A DNA stretch of 64,000 nucleotides, from assembly GCA_963920705.1 (NCBI GenBank), contig OY987233.1, forward strand, positions 7,554,001 through 7,618,000. Reading direction: 5' to 3'. A program made the position numbers and the translations under genes. Below are positions 46,397 to 59,270 of the stretch, one piece after another. The DNA comes from Odiellus spinosus (lineage: Eukaryota; Arthropoda; Arachnida; Opiliones; Phalangiidae). The notes beneath the pieces are model-generated. The model had not been told where the DNA came from. It was given only the letters and a program-made list of their open reading frames with translations, and did not search any database. Numbering within the stretch: position 1 is the first letter of the stretch; each line of letters begins with the position of its first letter.

Positions 46397-46560
46397 AGGG
46401 ACTATGTGCGATTTTTAAATCCCTTTTAAAGTCGTCTTCTTTTCTAGCTTAGCAGACGACGTTGACCATAGCAAATTGTACAGTCAAAGCTAGGCTGTGT
46501 GTATATGGGAAAACTATCTTATAGGGGCGAATTTCAGAGTAGATATGGCCTTTAAATTCC
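46397..46560 (-). mobile_element. GTCGTCTGCTAAGC MITE, complete inverted copy
   Basis: Begins AAAGGGACTATGTGCGATTT and ends GTAGATATGGCCTTTAAA, so the imperfect terminal inverted repeats are visible. The core TTCTAGCTTAGCAGACGACG and the ACAGTCAAAGCTAGG segment are in the expected order. Confidence 0.85.
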
Positions 46561-49500
46561 ATAAAGCGTAAAGATACAGCCAAGTTTCGCGTTTTTTGCC
46601 AACTCGAAGTTAAATATGCCCATTTTTTTCATCAGTGACCCTGATTTTGCGATAAGTACTGCTAACTGAAGTGTCACTTCTTTGAAATCTGCCCTAAACC
46701 AATTGACCGCCTATATTTTGAAACCTCTTTTGTTTTTGAAACGTCTCCCCTCCTCGAACCTTCGTGCCTTCTACTCGGGGAACTGCTGAATTAATAATGA
46801 AGGCCAAAAGTTCGAGATAAGGGGCTTTAAGAGGGCGGTAAGCATTTTTCTTCCCTCTCTCTAGATTAATAGCCCGCCGTTTTTGTCCTCAACCCCATCC
46901 TTCCCCATCTCGATGAATTGCACTCCAGCTGGGGCGGAGGAAATCTCCAAGCTTCTAATGCCTTGATTTTTGCGCGGGACTAAGACAAAGACCATATGAG
47001 AATTTGCAATCGTAGTTGAATTAATACCAATAATTTGCTTACCAAATATTGGCCCAATGTCTTTAAATATATTTTCTCCGCCCTAGAATATTTGGGTTAG
47101 CCCTTTTGGGAAAAAAAAAACTGCTTTTAAAGTATGTTTTTTACCTTTAACTTGATAAATTTAACATTTTTCGTATGTAAATTGTTACTCTATGCAACGT
47201 TCTGGTATATTGTTTTATTTTTGAAAAGTTCTTAAATCCCCTTAGATAAATAGTTCAACAATATATTTACCTGTAATATAATATTGAAAGAGAGGATTAT
47301 ATTTGAATCATTAATTGTTGGGAGGTCTTTGGAAATAATTTTTATGGAAGGCTTTGGACTCTTTGTAAGTTTAAGTTTGCCCTACTTCTACAACTTAATT
47401 CTCCTCCCTTCATAATTCTCCATGGTCATTTTTGAGCCCTGTTTTCAATCGTCGATATAAAAAAGACTAGGAGACATGACGTGGACAGGAAGTTTTATGG
47501 ATATAGATCGTGCCAACTTTTGTCGGCCATTATAGAGTTTGTCTATTGATTTTGAAACAATAGATGAAGGGTATAGAGTAAGAAAGAGGTTAATGACGAC
47601 TAATTCTTTAATTTCTCAATTTAATACCTAAATCATCAATTTAAATATAACGTAAACACTCATATATTTTATCATTTTTCCTATATTTTCAATGAGTTCC
47701 TATAACTTCCTAAAATTCTTTTTTTTTATATATTTCTTTCATATTTGCGCATTTCCACTATTTTTTTAATATAGATAGCACTCATAAACTACAAAATTTA
47801 AATGAACTTTTTTAATAGAGGTGGCGTCTAAAAACTACAAAATTTGAATGAAAAGGTTTTTGGATAAATTGAGTCAAGTGTCATTGGCTTCACTTTTAGT
47901 TTTAGAATTATAAATAATGCGGTTTTCAACATGACATTATTGAACCAAAATTACTTTGAAAAGCCTCGAAACTTATGTTTTATTATAACTTCAATATAAA
48001 TTCTCCTATAGTTTCCTACATTTCTAAAAACTGTATTCCTATAATTGTTTTTTATTTATTTATTTATTATTTTTTTTTTTTTTTTTTTTTTTTGCACCCT
48101 GCAATCTGAGAGAAATTTCCCCGAAATTATCCAAAAGCTAGTTGGTGGGACTTCGAAATTAACTTATAATCTTCTGACTTCAAGCACCTGCTTCTCGTGC
48201 ATGATTGAACCAACACACCTTATAACAGTGTTGTTTCTAAGTCAATGAACGAAGTATTAGTATCCATGGAGACGCGGTCCGACGCCCAGGCCTTGTCGAG
48301 ACGACGTATTACTTTATAAAAAAAGTATTTCCATGGTTACTTGAGTTACTTTTATCGTATAGGCCTACGTGGGGACGGGACATGAACTAAGAACAGTATA
48401 CTTTTTTCTTCTTCCCCGCTCTAACGTCTTTCTTTTTCGTTCCCGTAATTACGACATAATGGCTTCCATTTCCCTTAAGAGACCAAAGATCCGGAATTAA
48501 ACATTTTAAGGGCTGAATTTTACTCTCGATTTCAGTTCTCTCGCGGTTCTTACGTCGACCATTTGCCCTAGAAATCTCATTTAACCTAGTTTTTTTTTTT
48601 CCAAACCCTTTATTCTTGTAGGCTTTTTTTTGTCGTAATTTTTTTTATCTAATCTCATTAGAGATTAAGGGGGACTAACGATTATGTCGAATTATGATTC
48701 TTATAGATTGGATTTAACGACGGGGGAGGTGCTGCATTTATAACTCCTATCTTATATTACGTTATTAACTAAGTTTCTCTAAAGGAGGCGTTTGCTATAT
48801 ACATTTATTGGATTTTATTAATTATTTTTGCTTTTTTTTTTCTTCGTATAAAAAGGTTTTGTTTCGAAATATTTTTTGATAAAACATGAACACGGTAATA
48901 AAAAAGTCCCTACTTACAGTCAAATATTTTTTACCGTGCTTATTTACTTTATAATTAAAATTTAAGTGGGCGTTTACACCCCTGATTTATTTAAATCGTC
49001 CACCATCTTGTTTCGTGTAGAAAAGGGGATACCAGCCAATCAGAATTTTATTCTGGGAAAATCTTATTACGTGTTTTATTAGATGTTGCCACAGTCTCCA
49101 ACGGGGCTCCGAAAAACATACATTTGCTTGAATCCACTTCTCCCAAAGGAGAAAATCTTCGAAAAATGTGTGCTATTAAGTTGGAGGAGGCGCTAGGAGA
49201 CGTGACATCAATATTTGAGGTTTTTTGTGTATGAAAATACCCATAAAAAAAAGAGATGAAAGGATATGACATCGGAGTGTCTTTACTGACGTAGATCCAA
49301 GGTTGATATTAAAGTTTATAAACTTTTCCCGGAACTAAATTCAACTAATCTTAATGTTCCGTGTATGATGTGACTAAACCTCTGAAACACTATATATATA
49401 CGTTAACTTACAGGGAATTCCGATTTAATATACCATAAATATTGAACCAAATCAATCTTACGAAGAAAAATAGAAAAATCACGCGTTAAAAATTCAAAAT

Positions 49501-50794
49501 TGTCAACTTTGACTTTTGAGTTTCTCCGGACCTAATCGAAAATAATGGGTCCCGCTATGAAAAACTGTCACACGAAGCTTTAATGTTACACGATCGAAAT
49601 AAAGAGGCTTACGTGACAGCTTGTCGAACCTGCAGGATTTGTCAGGCCAAGGAAATTTAGTTAAATTTTTTCGACGTATACAATACCACCGTAAAGCCCC
49701 GTTTTCAAACAACTTTTGCTTTCCAAGAGAAATAAATTATATCAAATTCGTTTTAATATTGCTTTACTGTCAATTGAAGCCAGTAACGAAAAGCTTGATT
49801 TAAGCTTCACCTTTGTTTTGACGCAAAACCACGATTCTTGGCCAAAAAAAAAAAAACTTGATAAAAAACAAGATTTTTGGATACCCCTTTAAAGTCGTCT
49901 TCTTTTCTAGCTTAACAGACGACGTTGACAGTACTGACAGTTGTTTTATCTGTGTGGCGGCGAAGTGGGGGTTCCTTTGAGATATATTCTCTGTAGGGAA
50001 TTTTCGATTGCAACCAAACGCATCTAATAAATAGTTGGGAAGCGGGATACCGGCATATCCTAACACACGCACGCGCATACAAGTACAAATATGATAACGT
50101 CAACTTAGACTAAACAGAGTAGTCTAGGGTTTAATAAATAATTCATTGGCTGTAATGATACTAAGCTCTATTTACAATGAAAATGAACTCCCTGAGAAGT
50201 TCGAAATGAATTTGCATATTTTTGATCTATAGGAAGTCCAAGGTTTACATTTTAATGTGTAAACCAGGTCGTAGCTTTTTCTCACGCCTTAGTAGATATA
50301 TAATTTGTAATATGATATTAAATTGTTTATTTAATTAAATTGGTGCTGGTACTGATTCATGATGCAATCAAAAGTAATTTGAGTAGTATTTATTGTGGAA
50401 CTACTTTGGGATATTTTCTCTGTGGGGAATTTTCGAATCAATCTATACCAATCACAGGCTATAATATTATTTGAATATAATTAGGGACTATTAATTAACG
50501 TTTGATATCATTATGCTCTGATATCTAATCAAAGTTGAATGAACTCAGCAAGTAGTAAGAAAAAATACTCGTTTGTTTATTTACTACTAACTCTTTGGTG
50601 ATCTATTTATCGTAGGTCATAGCGTGCGTGTCTTTCATTTTTTTGGCTTTTAAACTTTTTTATCTTACACTTTCTTAATTTTTCTGTTTTATGTCTTTCA
50701 TTTATGGATTTTGCCACCGTTATATGACGTGTTTTATTTCTGGAACGTAATTAAATATAGATTTCATACGAAAGGTGGTTTACTTTCTGTATTA
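46561..50794. other. Long intergenic stretch, little recognised
   Basis: AT-rich. It holds a T-rich run at 48067-48091, a pair of similar AAACTACAAAATTTAAATGA and AAACTACAAAATTTGAATGA segments at about 47786 and 47832, and a core fragment of the GTCGTCTGCTAAGC MITE at 49880-49940. I see no gene. Confidence 0.4.
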
Positions 50795-51120
50795 AGTACT
50801 TTTACGAAAAAGACCGCGCGAAAGCGACCTTATCACTGGTGCCAGAACGCGACAAGAATCAACTGTAGGCTCTATACAATAGCGAAATCACGCGACCATA
50901 GTGATGACGTAGAATTGCGGGGAATTTTTATTTTAAAAATTTCGAAAATGGCGATTATAAAATATGTATTTTTACTGTCGCTGTAATTTTGTTCTATGAC
51001 ATATGTATATATATTTTTAATCGTTTTTTTAACGATCTTTCCGAAAATGCTACTCAATATCCATTTGGAGTTCATGAAAAAAACCGTGATAGCCTCACTT
51101 TAAGATTATTTTGCAAAGTG
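50795..51120 (-). mobile_element. CACCAGTGATAAGG family, near-complete inverted copy
   Basis: Reverse complement of 36910-37235: AAAAAGACCGCGCGAAAGCG, CTTATCACTGGTGCC, CTGTAGGCTCTATACAATAG, CATAGTGATGACGTAGAA, then the AT-rich half ending AAACCGTGATAGCCTCACTT. Confidence 0.82.
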
Positions 51121-51657
51121 AGAAAAGTTTATGCATGGTGATTAAGTTAATTATAAAGTTACATATACTAAATTCTCAGAATGTCAAGAAATATGAACAA
51201 CAACACGCTAATCTGTAATTAGAGGTTTATTAGATATTCACCATTAAAGCTCTCTTGGTTAATTTATCAAATCGGATGAAGGTTCGTTGAAATAATCACA
51301 GGTGTGCTTAAAAGATACAATTTTTTTTGTATTTATGGGCGGCTGAAGATTCAAAGAACTACGTTTTGTTGTTTAATATGCGCAGGTGTATTTTTTATAC
51401 TTTAATTGTTCGAGATATGCTTGCATTAGAGAGAAAGCTGAGGCGTATTGATACAAAATGTTTAATCTTATGGGAAATAACTTAGTCGGTGAAATCTCCC
51501 CTTGAATTTCATTAGAATCATTATCTGTTAGTGTTTTAAAACAGCTGAAATGTTTTTTCTAGTGGACAAAAATAGTTAATGATATAAGTTTCTGTGGTCT
51601 AGGAAAATATTTTCAACTCCTTCTTTAAGCATTATATAATATAGAATCATTATGCTT

Positions 51658-51990
51658 TAAAGGGAGAATGCAACCTAACAACAAGTGATTTTTTTTTTAT
51701 CGATTCCTTATCGTTTAAATAGGCCTAAAATTACAAACACATATTAAACTAGAAATAAATTTAAAACTTATATGGAAAATAGGCTTAGCTGGATTCATTT
51801 TAGATCATGAATTTCTTCGCATTGAAGGGTCAACGACCAATGAAACGTCCAGTAATGTTCGATTGGTGGCTGACCCATCAATGCGAATAAATTCAGGATC
51901 TCCACGAATCCAGCTAAGCCTATTTTCCGGGTAAGTTTGTAAATGTTTTTACTGTTACATTAGGCCTATTTAAACGGTAAGTAAATAAGT
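51658..51990. mobile_element. Foldback element (AAAGGGAGAATGCAAC family)
   Basis: Starts TTTAAAGGGAGAATGCAACC. The arms include AATTTCTTCGCATTGAAGGG and its mirror ACCCATCAATGCGAATAAAT, and AATAGGCTTAGCTGGATTC with CCAGCTAAGCCTATTTTCC. The right terminus is lost or replaced by the next inverted repeat. Confidence 0.78.
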
Positions 51991-52266
51991 GGGTCAAAAT
52001 AAACGCAATAGATCTATTTGACCCAAAGCTAGTAAAGACACTGGTTAAGCAAACTCGGCCAAGCCACGTGACTTTTTAGATTTCCAGAGCGCGGCCATTT
52101 TAAGTTTTACTGACAACTAAATAGATGGCAGTAACATACTTCTCCTAGCGACATATATTCAGTTTTGTGTAGAAATTAAAATTGCCGCTCTCTGGAAATC
52201 AAGCCAGTTACATGGCTTGGCCGAATCTGCATAGCTTGTCTCTTTACTAACGTTGATTTGACCTAT
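51991..52266. repeat. Inverted-repeat element upstream of SPTLC2
   Basis: The left arm (GGTCAAAATAAACGC, GCTAGTAAAGACAC, CTCGGCCAAGCCACGTGAC, ATTTCCAGAGCGCGGCC) is mirrored by the right arm (GGCCGAATCTGCA, CTCTTTACTAACGTTGATTT, GACC). Arms are about 110 bp and imperfect. It ends about 820 bp before the SPTLC2 acceptor. Confidence 0.75.
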
Positions 52267-53090
52267 TGGCGGTGTATAGATACGTCACGTGACCCCTTTT
52301 CTCCACCCGCTCCGGTCAAAAAACTACAAACAATTCTCGTAATCAGCCACTGAAAGGGTCAAATGAAAGCTTCTACACTGAACTAGAATATATATTTAAT
52401 TAACCCCATGCTGTTTTTTTTTCTGTGGGTATCTCTATACTCTGGTCTAAAATATTTTTACTCTGCATTAACCAACCGTCATTATCTCCACTAAGACCGT
52501 AATTATCGCAACATCTACCCTCGGATCGATGTATTAAGAAATGGAACCGCGTGATGACGACACGACTCTAACTCTGCGCTTTATCTAAAAAAAAATCGTA
52601 ACCTTTCGACACATAATTTTTTTAAGGTCACGTAATCACGAGGGTGGAATAACCTCGTTCAAATTCTCGCAGTTTTAGGAATTAGAGTTAGTCTGTTTAA
52701 TTTCAAGTCTGTTATCGGGTGTGGTACGTTTTCACAAAATTAAAACGCTCTGGATTTATATTTTTTTATACTGTAAGCAATATTAAGTGTTAGTTTTCAG
52801 ATACTCTTAAGATTGTCCTATAGTATCGATATCTCTCGTTGTAGAGTTTTCTTCCAATATTCTTAGCACCGACCAAGATTTATTAGTCTGTGGTATCTAA
52901 TTCGCAAAACAATTTCAAGCCTTAATTTGTAGCGACGATTTTAAATGAATCGTAGAAGGTAACTACACGTTCTTCGTTTAATTTCTCAAACTCTAATATC
53001 ATGAAAAGTGTTAATGAATTTATGTATATATTTAATTTATATTTTTAAGATGACGAATCTAATGTTGATTTATTTTTTGTTTCAATTTAG
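52267..53090. other. Upstream region of SPTLC2, nothing recognised
   Basis: Moderate AT. The last bases (TTTGTTTCAATTTAG at 53076-53090) form a good splice acceptor before the first coding exon, so a 5' UTR exon probably lies here or further upstream. I cannot identify it. Confidence 0.4.
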
Positions 53091-53175
53091 GTGTCTTCCA
53101 GTTCTCCCATCTTTAGCCTACATTATATCCGAAACGTTAGTTACCCACGCGCCATCACTCATTACAGACTCGACC

Positions 53176-54927
53176 ATGCCACCGGAGAAAGCGGAAGGCA
53201 TGATTCAGAACGGTGGGCATTCGACGACCACTTCTGGTCGCAACGGTTATCACCGTCACGCCCCCTTACCGCCTGTTCGGTTGACCAACGGCGCCTTGAA
53301 GGAAAATCTAACGACAAAAGGTCAATCCTGGTTGACCCGGCGACATCTCGAACCGCCTTTCCACATCGTATTTTTAACTTATATGGGTTACGCCATTTTA
53401 ACGCTTTTCGGTTACTTGCGCGAGTTTCTGCGCAAGATAGGATGGGAGGAGTCCCGCGCCGCCGTCGAGGTCGATCGCCAAGGCTACGTTCCTTTGTACA
53501 GTAATTTCGAGAGCTTCGCTAGACGTAACATGTTCAACCGCGTACGGGATTGTTGGAGTAATTTAATGAAGTTATTTAAATCAACAAATTTAACCGTTTG
53601 AATTTATTCGAACCATTGTTTCCTTATAGGTCAACCCATTTGCAGCGTTCCGGGCGCTTATTTCGACGTTAAGGACCGTATTTCTTACGATCGTAACTGG
53701 CATTTCGAGATGCTAGGGACGCACTTTCGGGCTTTGAACATGGGTTCGTACAACTACTTGGGCTTCGCGGAGAATACCGGTCCTTGTACAGATAACGTCG
53801 AACGCTGTCTGCGTCGGTACGGAGTAGGCCTCGGCAGTTATCGCAACGAATTGGGTACCTTGGACATTCACAAACGCCTGGAACAGTTGATCGCTTGGTA
53901 TAGCGGAACGGAGGACGCTGTGGTGATCGGTATGGGGTTCGCGACTAATTCAACGTGCATTCCGTCCTTCGTCGGGAAGGACTGCTTAGTGTTGAGCGAC
54001 CAGTTTAACCATTCGTCGCTCATCTTGGGTTGTCGCTTATCCGAGGCTACCGTCCGCGTTTTTAAGCACAACGATATGGTTGATTTGGAGAGGAGATTGG
54101 TGGAGGCCTTCCGTTACGGTTGTCGCGGTAAAATCGACCGACCGCCCAACGCCAGAATCGTGCCTTGGAAGAAGATCCTGATCATAGTCGAAGGGATTTA
54201 TAGCATGGAGGGTACGATCGTTAATCTACCGGAGGTCATCAGGTTAAAGAAGAAATTCCGCGCCTATCTCTACTTGGATGAGGCGCACAGCATCGGTTCG
54301 GTGGGTCCCAACGGACGCGGGGTTGTCGACTACTTCGGTTGCGACCCGGCGGATGTCGACATTCTCATGGGAACTTTCACGAAGAGTTTCGGAGCGGCCG
54401 GCGGCTTCGTGGCCGGCTCCAGGGAGATCACGTCTCATTTGAGGAGGACTAGTCACAGTTTCACTTACGGCGCGAGTATGGCCGCCGCTATTGCCGAGCA
54501 AATCATTTCAGCCACTCGCGTCATCACGGGCTCTCTCTTACCGGGCGAAGGGCGTTTGAGGGTGACGCGATTGGCTAGGAACGTTCGCTACTTCCGTAGG
54601 AAACTTCTCCAGATGGGCTACATGGTCTTCGGCAGCGACGACTCTCCCGTCGTGCCTATCCTCATCTATCTTCCCGCCAAAGTGGTGGCCTTTGTTCGAG
54701 CCATGCAAGCCCGGAACGTGGCCACGGTCGGCGTCGGCTTTCCCGCCACGTCGCTCTTAGAATCGCGCGTCCGCTTTTGCCTTTCCGCCGCCCACTCCAA
54801 AGAAATGCTCGATCACGTACTCGAGTCCGTCGACATCATTGGAGAGCAATTAGGCATAAAGTATTTCAAAAACAAGACGTATTTAATAGCCGGGGGCTTA
54901 AATTTAGATAAAGAAATAGTTTATTAA
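53176..54927 (+). CDS. SPTLC2: Serine palmitoyltransferase long-chain base subunit 2
   Basis: This is the catalytic, PLP-binding subunit of the ER enzyme that condenses serine with palmitoyl-CoA, the first step of sphingolipid synthesis (lace in flies). Coding exons 53176-53557 and 53630-54927 join in phase over a 72-bp intron to give 559 aa (human about 562). The acceptor at 53091 gives the exon an 85-bp 5' leader; the start follows GACTCGACC. A membrane segment lies at residues about 61-82 (HIVFLTYMGYAILTLFGYL). Catalytic features: QPICSVPGA, MGSYNYLGF, His255 in FNHSS, Asp344 and His347 in LDEAHS, Lys379 in GTFTKSFG (Schiff base), DSPVVP and GVGFPAT. Oddities: the motif I recall as CSTRxE-G near residue 195 reads GSYRNELG, and 10 extra residues precede PWKKIL. 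Coding GC is far higher than in the other genes here. Confidence 0.95.
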
Positions 54928-54941
54928 CGAATAATTATTAA

Positions 54942-54999
54942 AATAAACAAATAAAAATAGCTTTGTAATATTTAAAAAAAAAAAAAAAAAAAAAAAAAA
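54942..54999 (+). terminator. Polyadenylation signal followed by genomic A26
   Basis: AATAAA at 54942-54947, 14 bp past the SPTLC2 stop, then an uninterrupted run of 26 A at 54974-54999. A signal followed at normal cleavage distance by a genome-encoded A tract is what a retroposed cDNA would leave. A chance A tract is also possible. Confidence 0.6.
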
Positions 55000-57409
55000 C
55001 ATTAACGAAACAAAACATTTTTTCTTAAGTATATCCGCTAAAAACGAAGGAACTTCTTTTATAATTAATTCGTAAGGTGTTTTTATTCTTAAAAGAATCG
55101 TGCCGCGTATATTACCACCGACCAAACTGTTTTCCCTTTGTTTCCTCATTTAGGCATATTCACGATCAATGTTTTTAGGTTTATAGTGGCTATTTTAGTA
55201 ACTAAATCCAACACTATAGTCTTAGTCTTAAGGTAAAACTTAAATTTTGATAAAGATACGCGGGCCTCGGCTTTCTACGTTTAGTTCACAAAACCTGACA
55301 AAAGTAAAATAGCTTTATTCACTAGCTTTCGTAATAGTCCAACGTTATTACAATTTAACCATTTAATTGAAAAAATAGAACGTAATAAATGTTTTGTTAA
55401 ATAATTAATATTTTCTAGTCGGCGTAATATTAAGACCTCATTCCCATTTTCTGAACATCATTTATAGCCTCAAGTAGTCGGTTAAAGGTGAAAGCTGAAG
55501 ATGGGGCGAACGCTTTTTAGTAAAAACTTTGAAGTGACGTCAGTGAAAATATTACTCTAACGCTGATCGAGTAAAAAGTTAATCTATTGGGCCATTCAGC
55601 GTTTGAGTACAATATTGACCAAAGAAACATAGCTGCTTTAATTGTCAGTTAATCTTGTTACTAAGACCACTGATTCCGCTAATTAGTTTTTAATTGATGA
55701 ATATTTTCTTTTTTTTTTTTTTGGCCTTAAGATATCCATAAATAGTAAAATTGAAAGAGTAGCGACACGAAATATTAGATGCGTCTGTTGAGGAACGTCT
55801 CTAATACGTCTTCATTGGTCCGTAGATAGATAGAAAATTGAAATGACACGGACAGATTAGAACACTCACGCCATCTAATGTTTCTATTATCGAACTTTAA
55901 TTTTGAAAAATAATCGTTGTAGATTCAATAAAGAAAGTAACTTAAAAAAATCTTAAAACGATATTCTCGCTTCTTAAAGTTAAAGAACTTAATCATCGCC
56001 TTTTTAAAAAATATTAAAGTATTTGTATGACAAATTTAATGTTTAGTTGTCGTTTTATTTTCGTGTTTGACGTTAAAATATTATTAATACGTTGTTGTTT
56101 ATATATTTAAAGAATAAAAATGTTCCTAAATTAATTTCGCATTAAAATAATAATAAATATCGAGGAAGATATATTGAAAAACAAAAAATAAATTCGCCTT
56201 AAAATCCGAGAATGCCTTCTGATAATTGAATAAAATAAAAATTATATTGAACCACCGATTTCAAGAATGATAATTAATATGATTAAAGGTGGTTTGAGAT
56301 TAATTATAGTAATTGAATATATAAAAAAAATTGACAAGCTTTAATTCGCGCTTTTTAAATATATGAAAATTATTTTTTATTAATTTTTGTCAGAAAACTA
56401 TTGATAATATCAACTTAAGAATAAATGTTTAAAACCAAACATTAAATTAAGGGAAAAATGGCCAAAAATATCGAATTTGAGTGTAGAATTTTATAAAAAC
56501 AAATACAACTAATTCATTATCACTACTTAAAACACAAATTTTGAAAAAAAGAAAAATGGGGACCATAATTTAAGTTTAACGTTAATGTAACTAGTCAAAC
56601 AAGCGCTGTTAATTACAATTAAGTCGGAATGAAAAACTTTAACTTGCAAAATCACAAAATACGGTACACACAATTTTCTTTTTTATATTAAAGGCAGCCA
56701 GTTCATAAAAATTAATTATTAATATAGTCATTTCGATAACGATAGTAATATTGTAAAAGCGAATTTAAAATGTTTCAAAGTTATATATTTGTAAAAGACA
56801 TGGGGGAAATTTTAGTAAATGTTAACAAATTAATAGCCTTTTTTTGCAACTTTGAAATACAAAAAATGTTATGATCAAGAAGGAATTGGTTTACAAACAC
56901 TTGGAGCTATATAACGTCGACGGGAAATGCACCCCTATCAACGAACTAAAGTACTAAATTCAAGGACTATTCGACTGCTATGCAACTTACATTTAAAACC
57001 ATCGCGACGCGAATATTACCATCAGAAACAAGCGGAGCCATCTACTGATAATGGCCGACCATTTTGGTGACTTAGTAGTTTGGTAGTTCTGACGAAAAAT
57101 ATACATTTTTGGACAAAGATCTTGATTGAAAACGGGCCTTAAGCCTTGTCGAAGGCGTGGCTTCAATAGCAGACGAAAGTCCTGGAATTTATTACCTCAG
57201 CTCATTGCCAGAGGGCAGCATTTCGCACCAAAGTTGTATATTTTACCCAAAAATATGTATGTAAGCGAATGAATTGGGCACGCCCATTTTTGCCTTACTA
57301 CAATTGAAGGGAATATAAACCAGCACTTTTCTTGCGCACTCATAGAGTTCAAATTTTTGCCACCCATCTACGAATTTTAACGCGGGTTATCAGCGCAAGT
57401 TACGTTAGG
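55000..57409. other. Intergenic, AT-rich, nothing recognised
   Basis: Very AT-rich from 55900 to 56900, with no reading frame and none of the repeat families followed here until 57410. Confidence 0.4.
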
Positions 57410-58015
57410 AAATAAATCGTGCCTTAGCAGACGATGTTTATTTGCGGTTTATATTCCCTTTAAAGGGACTATCTGCGATTTTTAAATACCCTTTTAAATC
57501 GCCTTTTTTCTAGCTTAGCAGACGACGCTGACCATAGCAAAGTGTACAGGCAAAGCTAGGCTATTGGCATAATGGAAGAGTAGAGAAGGGCTTTAAAGGC
57601 CCTATCTGCTCTTCAATTTACCTTTTTAAAATCATCCTTACACTTACAGCCTAGCTTTGAGCATTTTCTATTAACTACTGGACATCTGTCTTAATTAATA
57701 AAGATATGTAACAAAACTTGGGTTTCATAAGCGCCCTCTATAACGGCAAACAGAAGCTAAAGTTGTAACTAACAAAACATTGCTGCATAGACAGTTGTTT
57801 TAGTTCTTACTTTAAGCTCTGTTTGCCGTTAGAGGAGGCTTATGAACGCCAGGTTTTGGTATATATTATTTATCTTTATTATCTATTAAGATAAATGTCC
57901 TGTAGATAAAAATACTAGCTACAAGTACACTTTTTTGTGGCGAATGTCGTCTGCCAAGCAAGAAAAGGCGACAATAAAGGTGCTTTACAAATGGCGATAA
58001 AGCTTAGGCATGAAG
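57410..58015. mobile_element. GTCGTCTGCTAAGC MITE copies
   Basis: 57463-57640 is a mostly complete inverted copy (AAAGGGACTATCTGCGATTT, GCTTAGCAGACGACG, GGCCCTATCTGCTCTTC). A fragment with CCTTAGCAGACGATG lies at 57423, and a diverged forward fragment (AATGTCGTCTGCCAAGC) at 57945-58015. Confidence 0.7.
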
Positions 58016-59002
58016 GGCGGTGTTTATTTAAAGAACAGCTAGCAGTGTAGATGTTGAGTTAGGTTTATGTTTCTCATCTCCTATTTCTTAAACCAAATCC
58101 TTCGACCCAAAATGAAAATTTGTTGGAAATTTTAATTAACATGATGCTGTTTATATTAAAAAGATAAAAAACTTTTACGCTTTAAAGTTTAAGCCAATCG
58201 GGTGAAAGACACAACTTATGCAAAAAATATTTCGTATATGCATCTGTGATGAGTGGCTGTCGCGTTATTTCGATAAAAAAAATAAAATTTAACTTTCCTA
58301 AGGCCCATTTCCGCCCCAAAAAAATTAATTATAACCTTGATATATAAAGGTAACGTACTTGTATGGATTTTATCTGTATTGAAGATACTGCGTAATATTA
58401 CAATAGTTTAATCATAGGTTTACCGTTATCAGGATTTTGTTCCTAGAAGGAAAAAGTCATCCCCCATCCCCATGACTCGTGATGAACATCTATTGCTATC
58501 AGCCTTGAAACGCCGGTTAGATAATTAAGTTACACCGCTATCGTATTTTACAAAAGTTACTAGTTGCACAACGTGACGTATATGTGGCTTACGCGAGAGA
58601 GTCAGAACTAAATATTTTTTTTTTAAATAAGAGCTGCAGCTTTAAATTATTGTCAGTCTCTTCAGTGGTAGGGCATAGAAAACCGATGTATCTGAACTTT
58701 TAAAGGTAAGTTTGTAAGTTTATTACCTTAAAGTATTGTTAATGAACATTAACAATAATTATATAGTGCTCTACAACGAAAAATTTAGCATAGAATAAAA
58801 CGGTTATTAACTCTAATCAAGGCTGTATACTGCTATAGTAATGTAATGTTAAAGTTGTAATTTTTAAATGGCAAGATAAAAATTAGAAATTTTGGAATCC
58901 TACGTGAGCAGCGTCATGGATTCCATTTTGAGATGGCATGAACTTGTAGGAACAGACTTTAAAATCAAACCGATAATTAAATCACTCGGAATCGATTTAA
59001 TT
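58016..59002. other. Intergenic, nothing recognised
   Basis: No gene that I can support. A 78-codon frame starting at 58892 runs into the MITE at 59003 and has no recognisable family signature. Confidence 0.35.
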
Positions 59003-59270
59003 TTAAAGGTCCTATCTGCTCTGAAATTGCCCCTTTATATACTTTTCCCTTATTCACGGCCTAGCTTTGACTGTACAATTTGTTATGATCAACATCGTCT
59101 GCTAAGCGAGAAAAGGAGTCGACTTTAAAGGGGCTTTAAAAATCTCAGATAATCCGGACTATTTGCGATTTTTAATCCCCGTCAAAGTCGCTTTCTTTTT
59201 TAGCTTAGCAGACGACCTTGACCGTAGCCAATTGTACTCAGATCTAGGATGTGTGTATAAGGGATCTTTA
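59003..59270. mobile_element. Two GTCGTCTGCTAAGC MITE copies in opposite orientation
   Basis: The first copy (59003-59160, plus) runs TTTAAAGGTCCTATCTGCTC to AAAATCTCAGATAATCCGG. The second (59155-59270, minus) runs CCGGACTATTTGCGATTTTT to GTGTGTATAAGGG. They abut at TCCGGA and form a larger palindrome. Confidence 0.8.

Noticed and set aside
53091-53504. 137-codon frame overlapping the SPTLC2 start
   Set aside because: Alternative phase of the SPTLC2 exon; the SPTLC2 frame has clear homology throughout.
58892-59128. 78-codon frame starting MESYVSSVMDSILRW
   Set aside because: Its second half is the MITE at 59003, and the first half has no family signature.
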